In this document: positions 56,985 to 64,000 of the stretch, one piece after another
Numbering within the stretch: the first letter of the stretch is position 1
Layout of the letters: every line of letters begins with the position of its first letter
Source of the DNA: Polyangiaceae bacterium
Lineage (GTDB): Bacteria; Myxococcota_A; Polyangia; Polyangiales; Polyangiaceae
Assembly (NCBI GenBank): GCA_020846005.1
Contig: JADLEQ010000080.1
Span: 36,063-100,062 of the forward strand
DNA length: 64,000 nt
Reading direction: 5' to 3'
The notes under the pieces: generated by a model
Seen by the model: only the letters and a program-made list of their open reading frames with translations
Database searches by the model: none
What the model was told of the DNA's origin: nothing
Program-made: the position numbers and the translations under genes

Positions 56985-59285
56985 TCAGTACGCGCCCGCG
57001 CCCGCGCGCAGCCCGCGCGGGAGGACGAGCTCGAGCGCAGGGAGCGCGGCCTCGCCACCCGCGAGGAAGGCGTAGCGAGCCGCGTTGCCGACGACGCGCT
57101 GCACGTAGGTGCGCGTCTCCTCGTACGGGATCCGAGCGACCCAGACCTCGAGCTCGAGGCGCTCACCCGTCTCCAGCCAGCGTGACACCGCGGACGGGCC
57201 GGCGTTGTACGCGGCGGCCGCGAGCGGCACGCTCCCGCCGAAGGTGTCGAGCACCTTCTTCAGGTAGAACCCGCCGAGGCGGACGTTGTAGCCCGGGCGT
57301 CGGAGGCTCTCCGGCTCGAACGGCACGCCGAGCTCGCCCGCGACGCTGCTCGCCGTGGGGGGGATGAGCTGGAGGAGGCCCACCGCGCGCGCGCTCGACA
57401 CGACGGTGGGCTCGAACGCGCTCTCCTGCCGCATCACGGCGTACAGCAGATCCGCCGGCAGCCCTCGCTCGCGCTCCACGTCGCGGACGAGCGGCTGGTA
57501 CGGCCGCGGGTAGATGCACTCCCACATCCAGGCCGTGCCCGGGCTGGGCTCCCTCGCGAGCTCCGGGCCGGGCACCACGCGCTGCGCGAGCCGGTAGCGG
57601 CGCGACGCGCCCGCCAGCCGGGAATAGGCGGCGCAGAGCGCCTCGTCCCCCCGCTCGCCGTGGGCGCGCCGCAGCTCCGGCGCCTGCTCGGCGAGCGCCG
57701 CCTCGGCCTCGTCATCGAGCCCCAGGCGCTGCAGCGCGGCGGCCTCGGGCGGCAGCTCGACGACGAGCGGCTCGCGCGGCCCGACGGTCACGGGCGGCTC
57801 GAGCGCGGGCGGGACCTGCGCACCCAGCCGCGCGAGCCGCGCTCGGCTCGCGAGCGCCGCGAAGGTGAGCGGCGCGTCGCGGACCACCTCGCGGTACAGG
57901 TCGATCGCCGCGGCGCGATCGCCCGCCTTCTCGAGCGCGACGGCGCGGAGCTGCGCGAGCGCCGCGCGCCCGGCCGGGCTCTGCTCCTCGGCCGCGAGCT
58001 CACGCAGGGCCCGGGCGGCCGTGCGCGCGCGCCCCGCCGCGAGCTCCGCGACCGCGAGCTCGTAGCGCGCCTCGGCCACGTGGCGCCCCCGCTTGCCGGC
58101 GCGGCCCAGGTAGGCGCGGTAGGCGCGGGCCGCCGGGAGGAAGTCCCCGCGGATCCAGCGCGAACGCGCCTGGTGGAAGCGCGCGGTGTCCGCCAGCGGG
58201 TGGTGCGGATGGCGCGCGGCGAGCTGCCGGTAGGCGCGCGCGGCGCGACGCTCGTCGTGCGCCCGCTGCCAGGAGCGCGCCGCGTGGAGCAGATCGCGGG
58301 GCGCCTCCGCGGAGCCGGCGCGCGCGGCCTCTTCCAGCAGCTCGGCGGCGCGGCGCGGCTCGGATCGGGCGAAGTAGCGCGCGGTGCCGAGCAGGTGCGC
58401 GCGCTCGGCCACCGACGGCTTCACGCCGGCGGCCACCGCGAGCGCGAGCTCCGACTCCGCGCGCTCGACCTGGCCGGCGCGCGCGAGCGCGGTGGCGCGG
58501 GCGAGCCGCTCCGCGCCGCTCAGCGGGGCCTTCGGCGCGGCCCGCTGGAGGCGCTCCACGACGCCGGCGTCGTCGGCGCGGTCCGGCGCCGCGAGCGCGA
58601 CACGCCGGAGCTCGACGGCGGCCGCCCGCGCGTCGCCCGCGCTCTCGCACGCTTCCGCGCGCGCGAGCCGGAGCTCGTGCTCGAGGTCGCGGTCGGCTCG
58701 ACGCTTGGAGCGGGCCCGCGTGAGCCGCGCCAGCCCGCGCTCCGCCGCCGCCCGCGCGGCTGGCGCGTCGCCGGCCAACAGGTGCGCCCGCGACGCTACG
58801 AGGAGCGACTGCGCGTCCTCGCGGGTCGCGAGCGTGGCGGCCGCCGCTCCCTTGCCGGCCTCCGCCTCGGCGCGGATGCGGCGCTCGACGACGCGCGCCG
58901 CGAGCTCGGGCAGCTGACGCTCGAGCCCCGCGAGCTCACGCGCGGCGACCTCCGGCTGGCCGAGCTCGAGCGCGGCGCGCGCCGCGACGTAGCGCGCCCC
59001 GGGGGCCTCTCGCTCGGCGGCCGGGAGCGCGCCGACGACCCGCGCGACGTGGTCCCAGTCTTGCGCGCGCGCCGCCTCGACCCACGGAGCGTCCGCGGCG
59101 GTCGGCGCGCGCGCCCCCGCATCAGCGGTCGGCGCGGCGCTCGCGGCGGCGGTGGACGCCGGGGCGGCCAGGCCGGGGGGCGCGCCGGAGCCGTCCGGCG
59201 CGCCTGTCGGGCGGACCGGCGGCGTGCTCGAGCACGCGATCGCCACGATCCATGGAGCGGCGCGGAGCGCGCCCGACCAGCGCAT
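56985..59285 (-). CDS. Soluble lytic murein transglycosylase (Slt70-like) lipoprotein
   Basis: 766 residues. The signal ends at VAIACSSTPP (lipobox). A long alpha-helical superhelix with many TPR-like units spans about 70-560 (ARYVAARAALELGQPEVAAR is one). The C-terminal SLT domain (about 590-740) has LYAVMRQESAFEPTVVSSA with the catalytic Glu, VGLLQLIPPTA and AAAAYNAGPSAVSRWLE. It cleaves the MurNAc-GlcNAc bond of peptidoglycan with formation of a 1,6-anhydro end, in the periplasm. ATG 59285 start. Confidence 0.93.
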   Translation of the reverse strand: MRWSGALRAAPWIVAIACSSTPPVRPTGAPDGSGAPPGLAAPASTAAASAAPTADAGARAPTAADAPWVEAARAQDWDHVARVVGALPAAEREAPGARYVAARAALELGQPEVAARELAGLERQLPELAARVVERRIRAEAEAGKGAAAATLATREDAQSLLVASRAHLLAGDAPAARAAAERGLARLTRARSKRRADRDLEHELRLARAEACESAGDARAAAVELRRVALAAPDRADDAGVVERLQRAAPKAPLSGAERLARATALARAGQVERAESELALAVAAGVKPSVAERAHLLGTARYFARSEPRRAAELLEEAARAGSAEAPRDLLHAARSWQRAHDERRAARAYRQLAARHPHHPLADTARFHQARSRWIRGDFLPAARAYRAYLGRAGKRGRHVAEARYELAVAELAAGRARTAARALRELAAEEQSPAGRAALAQLRAVALEKAGDRAAAIDLYREVVRDAPLTFAALASRARLARLGAQVPPALEPPVTVGPREPLVVELPPEAAALQRLGLDDEAEAALAEQAPELRRAHGERGDEALCAAYSRLAGASRRYRLAQRVVPGPELAREPSPGTAWMWECIYPRPYQPLVRDVERERGLPADLLYAVMRQESAFEPTVVSSARAVGLLQLIPPTASSVAGELGVPFEPESLRRPGYNVRLGGFYLKKVLDTFGGSVPLAAAAYNAGPSAVSRWLETGERLELEVWVARIPYEETRTYVQRVVGNAARYAFLAGGEAALPALELVLPRGLRAGAGAY

Positions 59286-59336
59286 GACTCCGGGCTAGCA
59301 CGGCCGGCGCCGACCAGCTGAATTCCTCGCCCCCGC

Positions 59337-59915
59337 TCACCAGCCCCAGCGATACTCCGCGCGGAGCGCCGCCGAGAAGTAGGGCGCCGCGCCGAACGAC
59401 GGGAGCGCCGCGAGGGACCCGTGGTACCCGAGCTGCACCCCGAGCCCGAGCTCGCGGGTCGGAGCCCAGTCGAGCCCCGCGGGGAGCGCGACGCCGACCC
59501 CGCTCGCCCCCACGTCCGGCGGGCGCGCCGCTCCGAACGAGTAGTGCCCGACGAGCACACCGATGTACGGGATCCACTCGAGCACGTCGACCTTGTAGGT
59601 GAGCCCACCCAGCAGGATGCGATGCAGCGTGCGCGCGCCTCGCTCACCGCTGGGATCCGGTGGGTCCACGAAGAGCGTCTCGAAGCGGAGGTCGAAGGCG
59701 TCCGTCCAGCCGTACGCCAGGTACGCCGCCGCCGCGGTCCCCGCCTGCTGGCCCGCGGCGACGAAGCCCGCGGTGCCCGCGCCCGCGCCGAGGTGGAGCT
59801 GATCCTCGAAGGCCATCGCTCGGCGCGAGGCAGCGATCGACAGCGCGGCCGCGAGCAGCCCGGCGAGCGCGCGAGCGCGCGTCGCGTGCAGCGTCGCCGG
59901 CGGTCGCTTCGTCAT
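59337..59915 (-). CDS. Outer-membrane beta-barrel-like protein
   Basis: 192 residues from ATG 59915; a GTG at 59933 would add six. The signal (ARALAGLLAAALSIAASRRA) ends at AMA. The mature part has alternating aromatic/hydrophobic strands (YLAYGWTDAFDLRFETLFVD, LLGGLTYKVDVLEWIPYIGV, SAALRAEYRWGW), including a C-terminal aromatic as in outer-membrane barrels. About eight strands are likely. The function is not predictable. Confidence 0.75.
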   Translation of the reverse strand: MTKRPPATLHATRARALAGLLAAALSIAASRRAMAFEDQLHLGAGAGTAGFVAAGQQAGTAAAAYLAYGWTDAFDLRFETLFVDPPDPSGERGARTLHRILLGGLTYKVDVLEWIPYIGVLVGHYSFGAARPPDVGASGVGVALPAGLDWAPTRELGLGVQLGYHGSLAALPSFGAAPYFSAALRAEYRWGW

Positions 59916-59939
59916 CGCGCGGTCCTCTACCACGCGGCG

Positions 59940-60290
59940 TCAGCGCATCAGGCGCTCGCACGCGGCGAGATCTTCGGGCCGCGACGCCGTCATCACGCAC
60001 CGATGGGCGCTCGCGGTCCCGCGAGACAGGCAGCTCTCGGTTGAGGCGCGCTGCCGCGCCTGCAGGGCCTCGTGCATCCCGCCGGTGTCCTGTGAGACGA
60101 GCCGATTCCACCGCTGCGTCAGCTCGCGGCACTGCTCGTAGCTGAGCTCCACGCCCTCGGGCGCGCGCTCGCGAGCGCAGGCCGCCGTGAGCGCGAGCGC
60201 GATCCAGCGCGAGCGCGACCCGACGCGCGGGCGCGCCAGAGGCGCGGACGGGCGAGCCCGGTGGGAGCCACACCTACACCAGGAACGCAC
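59940..60290 (-). CDS. Small Cys-containing lipoprotein
   Basis: 116 residues from GTG 60290. The signal is RWIALALTAACARERA with a lipobox-like TAAC. The mature part is helical and charged, with spaced Cys (YEQC, TESCLSRG, AHRCVM, AACERLMR), probably disulfide-bonded hairpins. I do not recognise a family. The start is uncertain: an internal CTG near 60240 would give a tidier signal peptide. The longer open frame runs into the PEGA-protein gene's opposite strand and is a shadow. Confidence 0.55.
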   Translation of the reverse strand: MRSWCRCGSHRARPSAPLARPRVGSRSRWIALALTAACARERAPEGVELSYEQCRELTQRWNRLVSQDTGGMHEALQARQRASTESCLSRGTASAHRCVMTASRPEDLAACERLMR

Positions 60291-60411
60291 AGTTCCAATG
60301 TAGCAGTCCGCGAACCAGCCGCCCACGATGGAATTCGGGCTGGCCGCTCGCGCCGGAGTCGCGCATCCTAGGCGGGTCGCCGGCGCCGCGCGCGCGGCAG
60401 GAGCCACAGTC

Positions 60412-61719
60412 ATGATCGACTTCGATGACGACGAGGACGAGCGCACGCGAGTCCTCCCCGAGGCCGCTGGGCCACGCGCCTCCGCTGCAGCCAGCTTGAT
60501 CGGCGGGGCCGCGGGCGGGCGCAGCGTCCCGCCGCCACCGCCGGGCGCGCGCCGCCCGTCCTCGCCCCCACCGGGGGGTCGCAGCGTGCCGCCGCCGCCG
60601 CCGAGCCTGCGCAGCGCAGCGCCGCCGCCACCGCCGCCGCCGAGCCTGCGCAGCGCAGCGCCGCCGCCGCCGCCGAGCCTGCGCAGCGCAGCGCCGCCGC
60701 CGCCCCCGGGGCCGAGCGGGCGCAGCGCGCCACCTCCGCCGCCGAGCCTCCGCAGCGGGGCGCCGCCGCCCCCCCCCGCGGCGACCTCCCGCCCCCCTAG
60801 CCTCCCTCCCCCATCGGCGCCGCCCCTCGAGCACGAGCCGAGCGTAATCGCAGAGGATCGCGCGCCGGCGCCGGCCCCGCCGAGCAGCGCCAGCGTGCCG
60901 CCGATGGCGATGTCGGAGAGCCAGGCGGGCGCCTCGCGGGCGACCCTGCCACCGCAGCGCCCGGCGCCTGCGTCGCGGCTCCCGCTGGTGGCTGCGGCCG
61001 TCATCTTGATCGGCGGCGGCCTCGTCGCGGCCAAGGTGTCCGGGCTGCTCGGCCCGTCGAAGGGCTCGCTGCTCGTCACCGTCTCCTCGCCCTCGGGCGC
61101 GGCGGTCGACACCGTCGATGTCCTCGTCGATGGCGCGCGCGCGTGCCAGGCCGTCCCCTGCCGAGTAGAGCTCGCGCCCGGTCAGCACTTCGTGAAGGCG
61201 ACCGCGCCGGGCTTCGATCCGTCGACGACGGAGACGGTCACGGTGACCCGCGGCGACGAGAAGGCGCTGTCGCTCTCGCTGGCGAAATCGCAGGCGGCCG
61301 TGGCGGCCGCGGCGGCCGCGGCGAAGCCGTCGGAGCCGGTGGCGACCAGCGTCGACGCGCTCGCGGCAGCGCCGGCGGCCGGCGGGGCGGAGCCGTCCGA
61401 GAAGGGCGAGGACGACTCGAAGCGCGCCGCGACGAGCGGCGGCGCCGCGCCGGGGGCCGCAACCCCGGCGAAGCCGGACAAGCCCGGCGCCGGCGGCCCC
61501 CCGCCCGCCGCGGAGACGGAGGGCAAGGGCGTCATCCGGATCAGCGCCTCGCCGTCCGGGAACGTCGTGGTCGACGGCAAGCCGCTCGGCGCCGCACCCA
61601 AGGCGGTGCGCGTGTCGGCGGGCCAGCACACGGTCGTCGTGATCGGACCGAGCGGCCGCAAGGTGCAGGTGGTCACCGTCCCGGCGAACGGCACCGCGAA
61701 CGTGTCGATGAAGTTCTGA
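60412..61719 (+). CDS. PEGA-domain membrane protein with Pro-rich N-terminus
   Basis: 435 residues. The acidic start MIDFDDDEDERTRVLPEAAG is followed by an extremely Pro-rich region (about 35-140; repeats like PPPPPSLRSAA). One transmembrane helix is at about 187-207 (LPLVAAAVILIGGGLVAAKV). Two PEGA-like modules follow: GSLLVTVSSPSGAAVDTVDV to about 285, and the last ~65 residues (VIRISASPSGNVVVDGKPLG). PEGA modules are small beta-sandwiches facing the outside. The cytoplasmic Pro-rich part may bind partners. The ATG is preceded by GGCAGGAG. Confidence 0.85.
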   Translation: MIDFDDDEDERTRVLPEAAGPRASAAASLIGGAAGGRSVPPPPPGARRPSSPPPGGRSVPPPPPSLRSAAPPPPPPPSLRSAAPPPPPSLRSAAPPPPPGPSGRSAPPPPPSLRSGAPPPPPAATSRPPSLPPPSAPPLEHEPSVIAEDRAPAPAPPSSASVPPMAMSESQAGASRATLPPQRPAPASRLPLVAAAVILIGGGLVAAKVSGLLGPSKGSLLVTVSSPSGAAVDTVDVLVDGARACQAVPCRVELAPGQHFVKATAPGFDPSTTETVTVTRGDEKALSLSLAKSQAAVAAAAAAAKPSEPVATSVDALAAAPAAGGAEPSEKGEDDSKRAATSGGAAPGAATPAKPDKPGAGGPPPAAETEGKGVIRISASPSGNVVVDGKPLGAAPKAVRVSAGQHTVVVIGPSGRKVQVVTVPANGTANVSMKF

Positions 61720-61728
61720 CGCGGCGGC

Positions 61729-63327
61729 TCAGCGCTTCGCCGCCCGCCGCGTCGCCTTGCCGCGCGCGCGGTGCACGCGGGGCTTCGCGCCGGACTTCGC
61801 CGCGGCCGCATCGCGGGCGTCGCGACCGATCGCGTGCAGGAGTCGCTCGCGCGCGAGGCGCACGTCGACGCGCGCGTTGACGACCTCGAGGCGCGCGCGC
61901 GTGAGCTCCGTCTCGGCGTCCGTCAGCTCGAGCGCGCGGGCGCGGCCCGCGGCGAACAGCTCGCGACGCACGCGGTACGACTCCTCGGCGGCCGCGAGCC
62001 CACGCTCGCTCGTCACGACGGCCAGCTTCGCTTCGCGCAGCGCGAGCCACGCCTGCGTCACCTGCAGGCGGATGCCGTCCTCCGCCTGGCGGGCCTGCGC
62101 CTCGAGGGCCGCGATCTGAGCCTCGATCGCGCGGCTCCCGGCGCTCGCGCCTGGCAGATCCGTGACCACCCAGGTCGCCTGCGCGGTGAGCGACCACGTC
62201 CCATCGAACTCGTCGCGCTGCGGGAAGATGCGCTGGTTGGGGTTCGCGTAGGTGCCCTCAGCGATGGCGTCGAGCCGCGGGTAGAGGCCCGCTCGCGTCA
62301 CGCTCCGCTGGCGCCCGAGCGCCTGGACCGTCTCGTCGAGCGCGCGGAGCTCCAGCCGCTGCCGTCGGGCCTCGGCGACGAGCGGCTCGAGCGCGTCGAC
62401 GCCGGCGACCTCCGGCGGCGGCGAGAGCAGATCCTCACCGACGGTGAGCGGAGCGGCGTCGTCCTGGTGCATCGCCGTCCGAAGCTGCTCGTCCAGCACG
62501 CGGACGAGCCCCCGCGTGCGCTCGACCAGCAGCTCCGCGCCCGCCACCTGCGACTCCGCGCGGAGCACGTCGGCCTTCGTGGCGAGCTCGGCCTCCTGCA
62601 GGCGCTTCGCGTCGGTGAGCGCGGAGCGCGCGAGCTCCCGCGCCTGCTCGACGACCAGGAGCTGGAGCTTCGCGCGCACCCACTGCCAGTACGCCGAGCG
62701 GGCGTCCGACGCCGCTTGGAGCTGGGTCGCCCGGTGCTGCGTGCGCGCGGCGCGCTCGCTCGCCTTCGTCGCGGCCGCGCCGTCGCCGATGCGGAGGAAG
62801 TAGTCGCTCAAGGGGACGACGAGCTGCGCGGTGAGCGCGTACTGGTTCTCGAAGCTCTCGAACGCGAACGGCGGCGCTACGACGAGCAGCGTGGTAGCGG
62901 GATCGATCGGCTGCCCCGGGGGGGCGAACGGCGCGACGACCGTGCCGCCGCCACCGAGCGCCCCGCCCTCGACGGGCGAGAGGCGGGTGTATCGCGCGGT
63001 GAGCGTGAGCACCGGCACGTAGCGCGCGTGCGCCTCGTCCACGCGAGCGGCCGCGGCCTCGACCTCCGCCCAGCGAGCGCGCACGTCGAAGCTCGTCGCC
63101 GTCGCGCGGCGACCGACCTCGGCCGCGGTGAGGCCGCCCGCCGCGCCCGAGACGCGAGCGATCTGATCCGAGAGCTTCGGCATCGCGGGCGCGTCAGCAG
63201 CCGGCGGCGCGGCGGGCGCGGGCGGCGTGGCGGGCGCGGGCGGCGCGGGCTGAGCGACGGCCACGCCGGCGAACGCGGCGGCGCTCAGGCTGCTGAGAAG
63301 GGCGGTGAGGATCGGGTGGTTGCGCAT
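61729..63327 (-). CDS. TolC-type outer-membrane efflux protein
   Basis: 532 residues. The signal ends at FAGVAVAQP. A Pro/Ala-rich N-terminal linker (27-50) is followed by OEP-type helical hairpin repeats: TAAEVGRRATATSFDVRARW, RYVPVLTLTARYTRLSP, AYWQWVRAKLQLLVVEQARE, VTQAWLALREAKLAVVTSER and LTDAETELTRARLEVVNARV. It forms the trimeric outer-membrane duct of tripartite efflux or type I secretion pumps. No pump or adaptor gene is adjacent in the window. The ATG 63327 start is clear. The basic C-terminus (KATRRAAKR) is unusual. Confidence 0.9.
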   Translation of the reverse strand: MRNHPILTALLSSLSAAAFAGVAVAQPAPPAPATPPAPAAPPAADAPAMPKLSDQIARVSGAAGGLTAAEVGRRATATSFDVRARWAEVEAAAARVDEAHARYVPVLTLTARYTRLSPVEGGALGGGGTVVAPFAPPGQPIDPATTLLVVAPPFAFESFENQYALTAQLVVPLSDYFLRIGDGAAATKASERAARTQHRATQLQAASDARSAYWQWVRAKLQLLVVEQARELARSALTDAKRLQEAELATKADVLRAESQVAGAELLVERTRGLVRVLDEQLRTAMHQDDAAPLTVGEDLLSPPPEVAGVDALEPLVAEARRQRLELRALDETVQALGRQRSVTRAGLYPRLDAIAEGTYANPNQRIFPQRDEFDGTWSLTAQATWVVTDLPGASAGSRAIEAQIAALEAQARQAEDGIRLQVTQAWLALREAKLAVVTSERGLAAAEESYRVRRELFAAGRARALELTDAETELTRARLEVVNARVDVRLARERLLHAIGRDARDAAAAKSGAKPRVHRARGKATRRAAKR

Positions 63328-63474
63328 CGGGCCTCCGGACGGTTCGGCGGCGAAGGTACGGCGCCCGGAGCGGAGCGCAACGCGAATTCGTCGCGGCGCG
63401 GTCGACTCGACTCTCCGCCTCGCGCGTGACGACGCGCGCCACGGCGCGTGCCAGCGCGGCGTGGCGCGCGCACC

Positions 63475-64000
63475 TCAGTCCGGAGCGCCCGGATCTCGCG
63501 GGATCAGCGCGCGCCGGAACGTGCCCGACCCTGGCTCCCCTCCGTGACAGTCGCGACAGCGGAGGGGGCGACCGTCCGCGCCGGACAGCCGATCGGACAA
63601 GTGTACGGTCATCCACTCCATCGCCCACGCGCGGTCGCGTGGCTCGCGCAGGATCCTCGCCGTGCCGTGGCCGTCCACCACGTGGCAGTCGTTGCACCAC
63701 GCCGCGCCTCCCCCCGGTCGCGCGACCCGCGGGACGAGCTCGCGCGCCATCCAGTTCGCGACGTCCTTGCGGTGCGTCGGGGCGGCGTAGTCATCCGGGA
63801 CGTGACAGTGCTCGCAGCTCACCCCGAGGAAGTGCGTGAGCCCGCCCATGATCGTGTAGACCTCGCGATCACAGCGCGCGCGCGCCGCCACCCCCGTGTA
63901 GACGCGCTTCAGCGGCTCGGGCGCCGCCCGCCCCGGCACCACCGCGCAGTCGTCGACCACCTCCGCCCGCCGCGCCCCCCGCACCTCGCCCCCCCCACCC
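63475..64000 (-). CDS. Multiheme c-type cytochrome, reaction-centre-cytochrome-like (5' end beyond window)
   Basis: At least 175 residues are in view; the N-terminus and signal peptide lie beyond base 64000. Three CxxCH haem sites are visible: VSCEHCHVPDD, AWCNDCHVVDGHG and LRCRDCHGGEP. The layout (Met-x-Gly-Leu before the first, then spaced sites) resembles the cytochrome c family related to photosynthetic reaction-centre subunits. It carries electrons in the periplasm or outer surface. No partner oxidoreductase gene is in view. The stop is at 63475. Confidence 0.85.
   Translation of the reverse strand, partial: GGGGEVRGARRAEVVDDCAVVPGRAAPEPLKRVYTGVAARARCDREVYTIMGGLTHFLGVSCEHCHVPDDYAAPTHRKDVANWMARELVPRVARPGGGAAWCNDCHVVDGHGTARILREPRDRAWAMEWMTVHLSDRLSGADGRPLRCRDCHGGEPGSGTFRRALIPRDPGAPD

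Noticed and set aside
1..64000. tRNA, rRNA or other structured RNA genes
   Set aside because: I saw no CCA-ending cloverleaf or rRNA-like stretch in the intergenic regions; short hairpins are listed separately. A covariance-model search would be more decisive.

Overview
The window looks like a chromosome segment of a myxobacterium (Myxococcota, most likely the Polyangia/Sorangium side). Three things suggest this: the very high G+C content with almost every codon ending in G or C; many secreted lipoproteins built as signal peptide, long Gly/Ala/Ser linker, then Cys-rich or MopE-like calcium/metal-binding motifs; and typical myxobacterial families (AgmX/PglI-type C-terminal domains, HRDVSPQN-type Ser/Thr kinases, FecR plus ECF sigma pairs, PEGA-type proteins). 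I found no rRNA, tRNA, transposase, prophage or CRISPR array. The region is a normal gene-dense chromosome with convergent, divergent and tightly overlapping genes.

Layout. 1-1.6 kb: a lipoprotein-like alpha/beta hydrolase (cut by the left edge) and its TetR regulator, with two copies of one palindromic operator. 1.8-6.6 kb: a STAND ATPase regulator overlapping a secreted GH99/GH71-like protein. 6.7-12.7 kb (minus): xseA, aroE, a glycogen-debranching-like protein that has lost its expected catalytic residues, and a histidine kinase/response regulator pair, probably one operon. 12.9-19.3 kb: an AgmX-type protein, a zinc-ribbon membrane protein, a hydrolase, a metzincin-like membrane protein and a DNRLRE lipoprotein. 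19.5-20.2 kb: remains of a metallophosphoesterase gene. 20.2-23.5 kb: biotin carboxylase, a CaiB/BaiF CoA-transferase and a PRXL2/SelU-like redox protein whose reading frame contains an in-frame TGA at the redox-active position. 23.8-29.7 kb: a 1984-residue Cys-rich repeat lipoprotein. 29.8-36.7 kb: menB, a lipoprotein, a ferredoxin, a Sua5/YciO-type protein, a GH35 enzyme and a secreted protein. 36.7-43 kb: hypothetical proteins, a MopE-motif lipoprotein and a CocE-type hydrolase. 43-49.6 kb: FecR/ECF sigma, a PNP-cytidine deaminase fusion with a nucleoside deaminase, and a Bpt/BtuF-like/kinase chain. 49.6-60.3 kb: the kinase, TPR/PEGA-type and PPC-type lipoproteins, an FGE-like lipoprotein coupled to infA, a HAD/GH113-like pair, a soluble lytic transglycosylase, and small envelope proteins. 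60.4-64 kb: a PEGA protein, a TolC-type protein and a c-type cytochrome cut by the right edge.

The most striking observation is the probable selenoprotein at 22990-23547. It has a UxxC motif in a PRXL2/SelU-type protein, followed by a hairpin that fits the bacterial SECIS pattern (stem of six G:C pairs, AGTT loop, 25 nt after the TGA). Other points of interest are the debranching-enzyme homologue with substitutions at both expected acid/base positions, the PNP-CDA fusion, the paired TetR operators, and twelve four-base ATGA/GTGA start-stop overlaps that imply extensive translational coupling.
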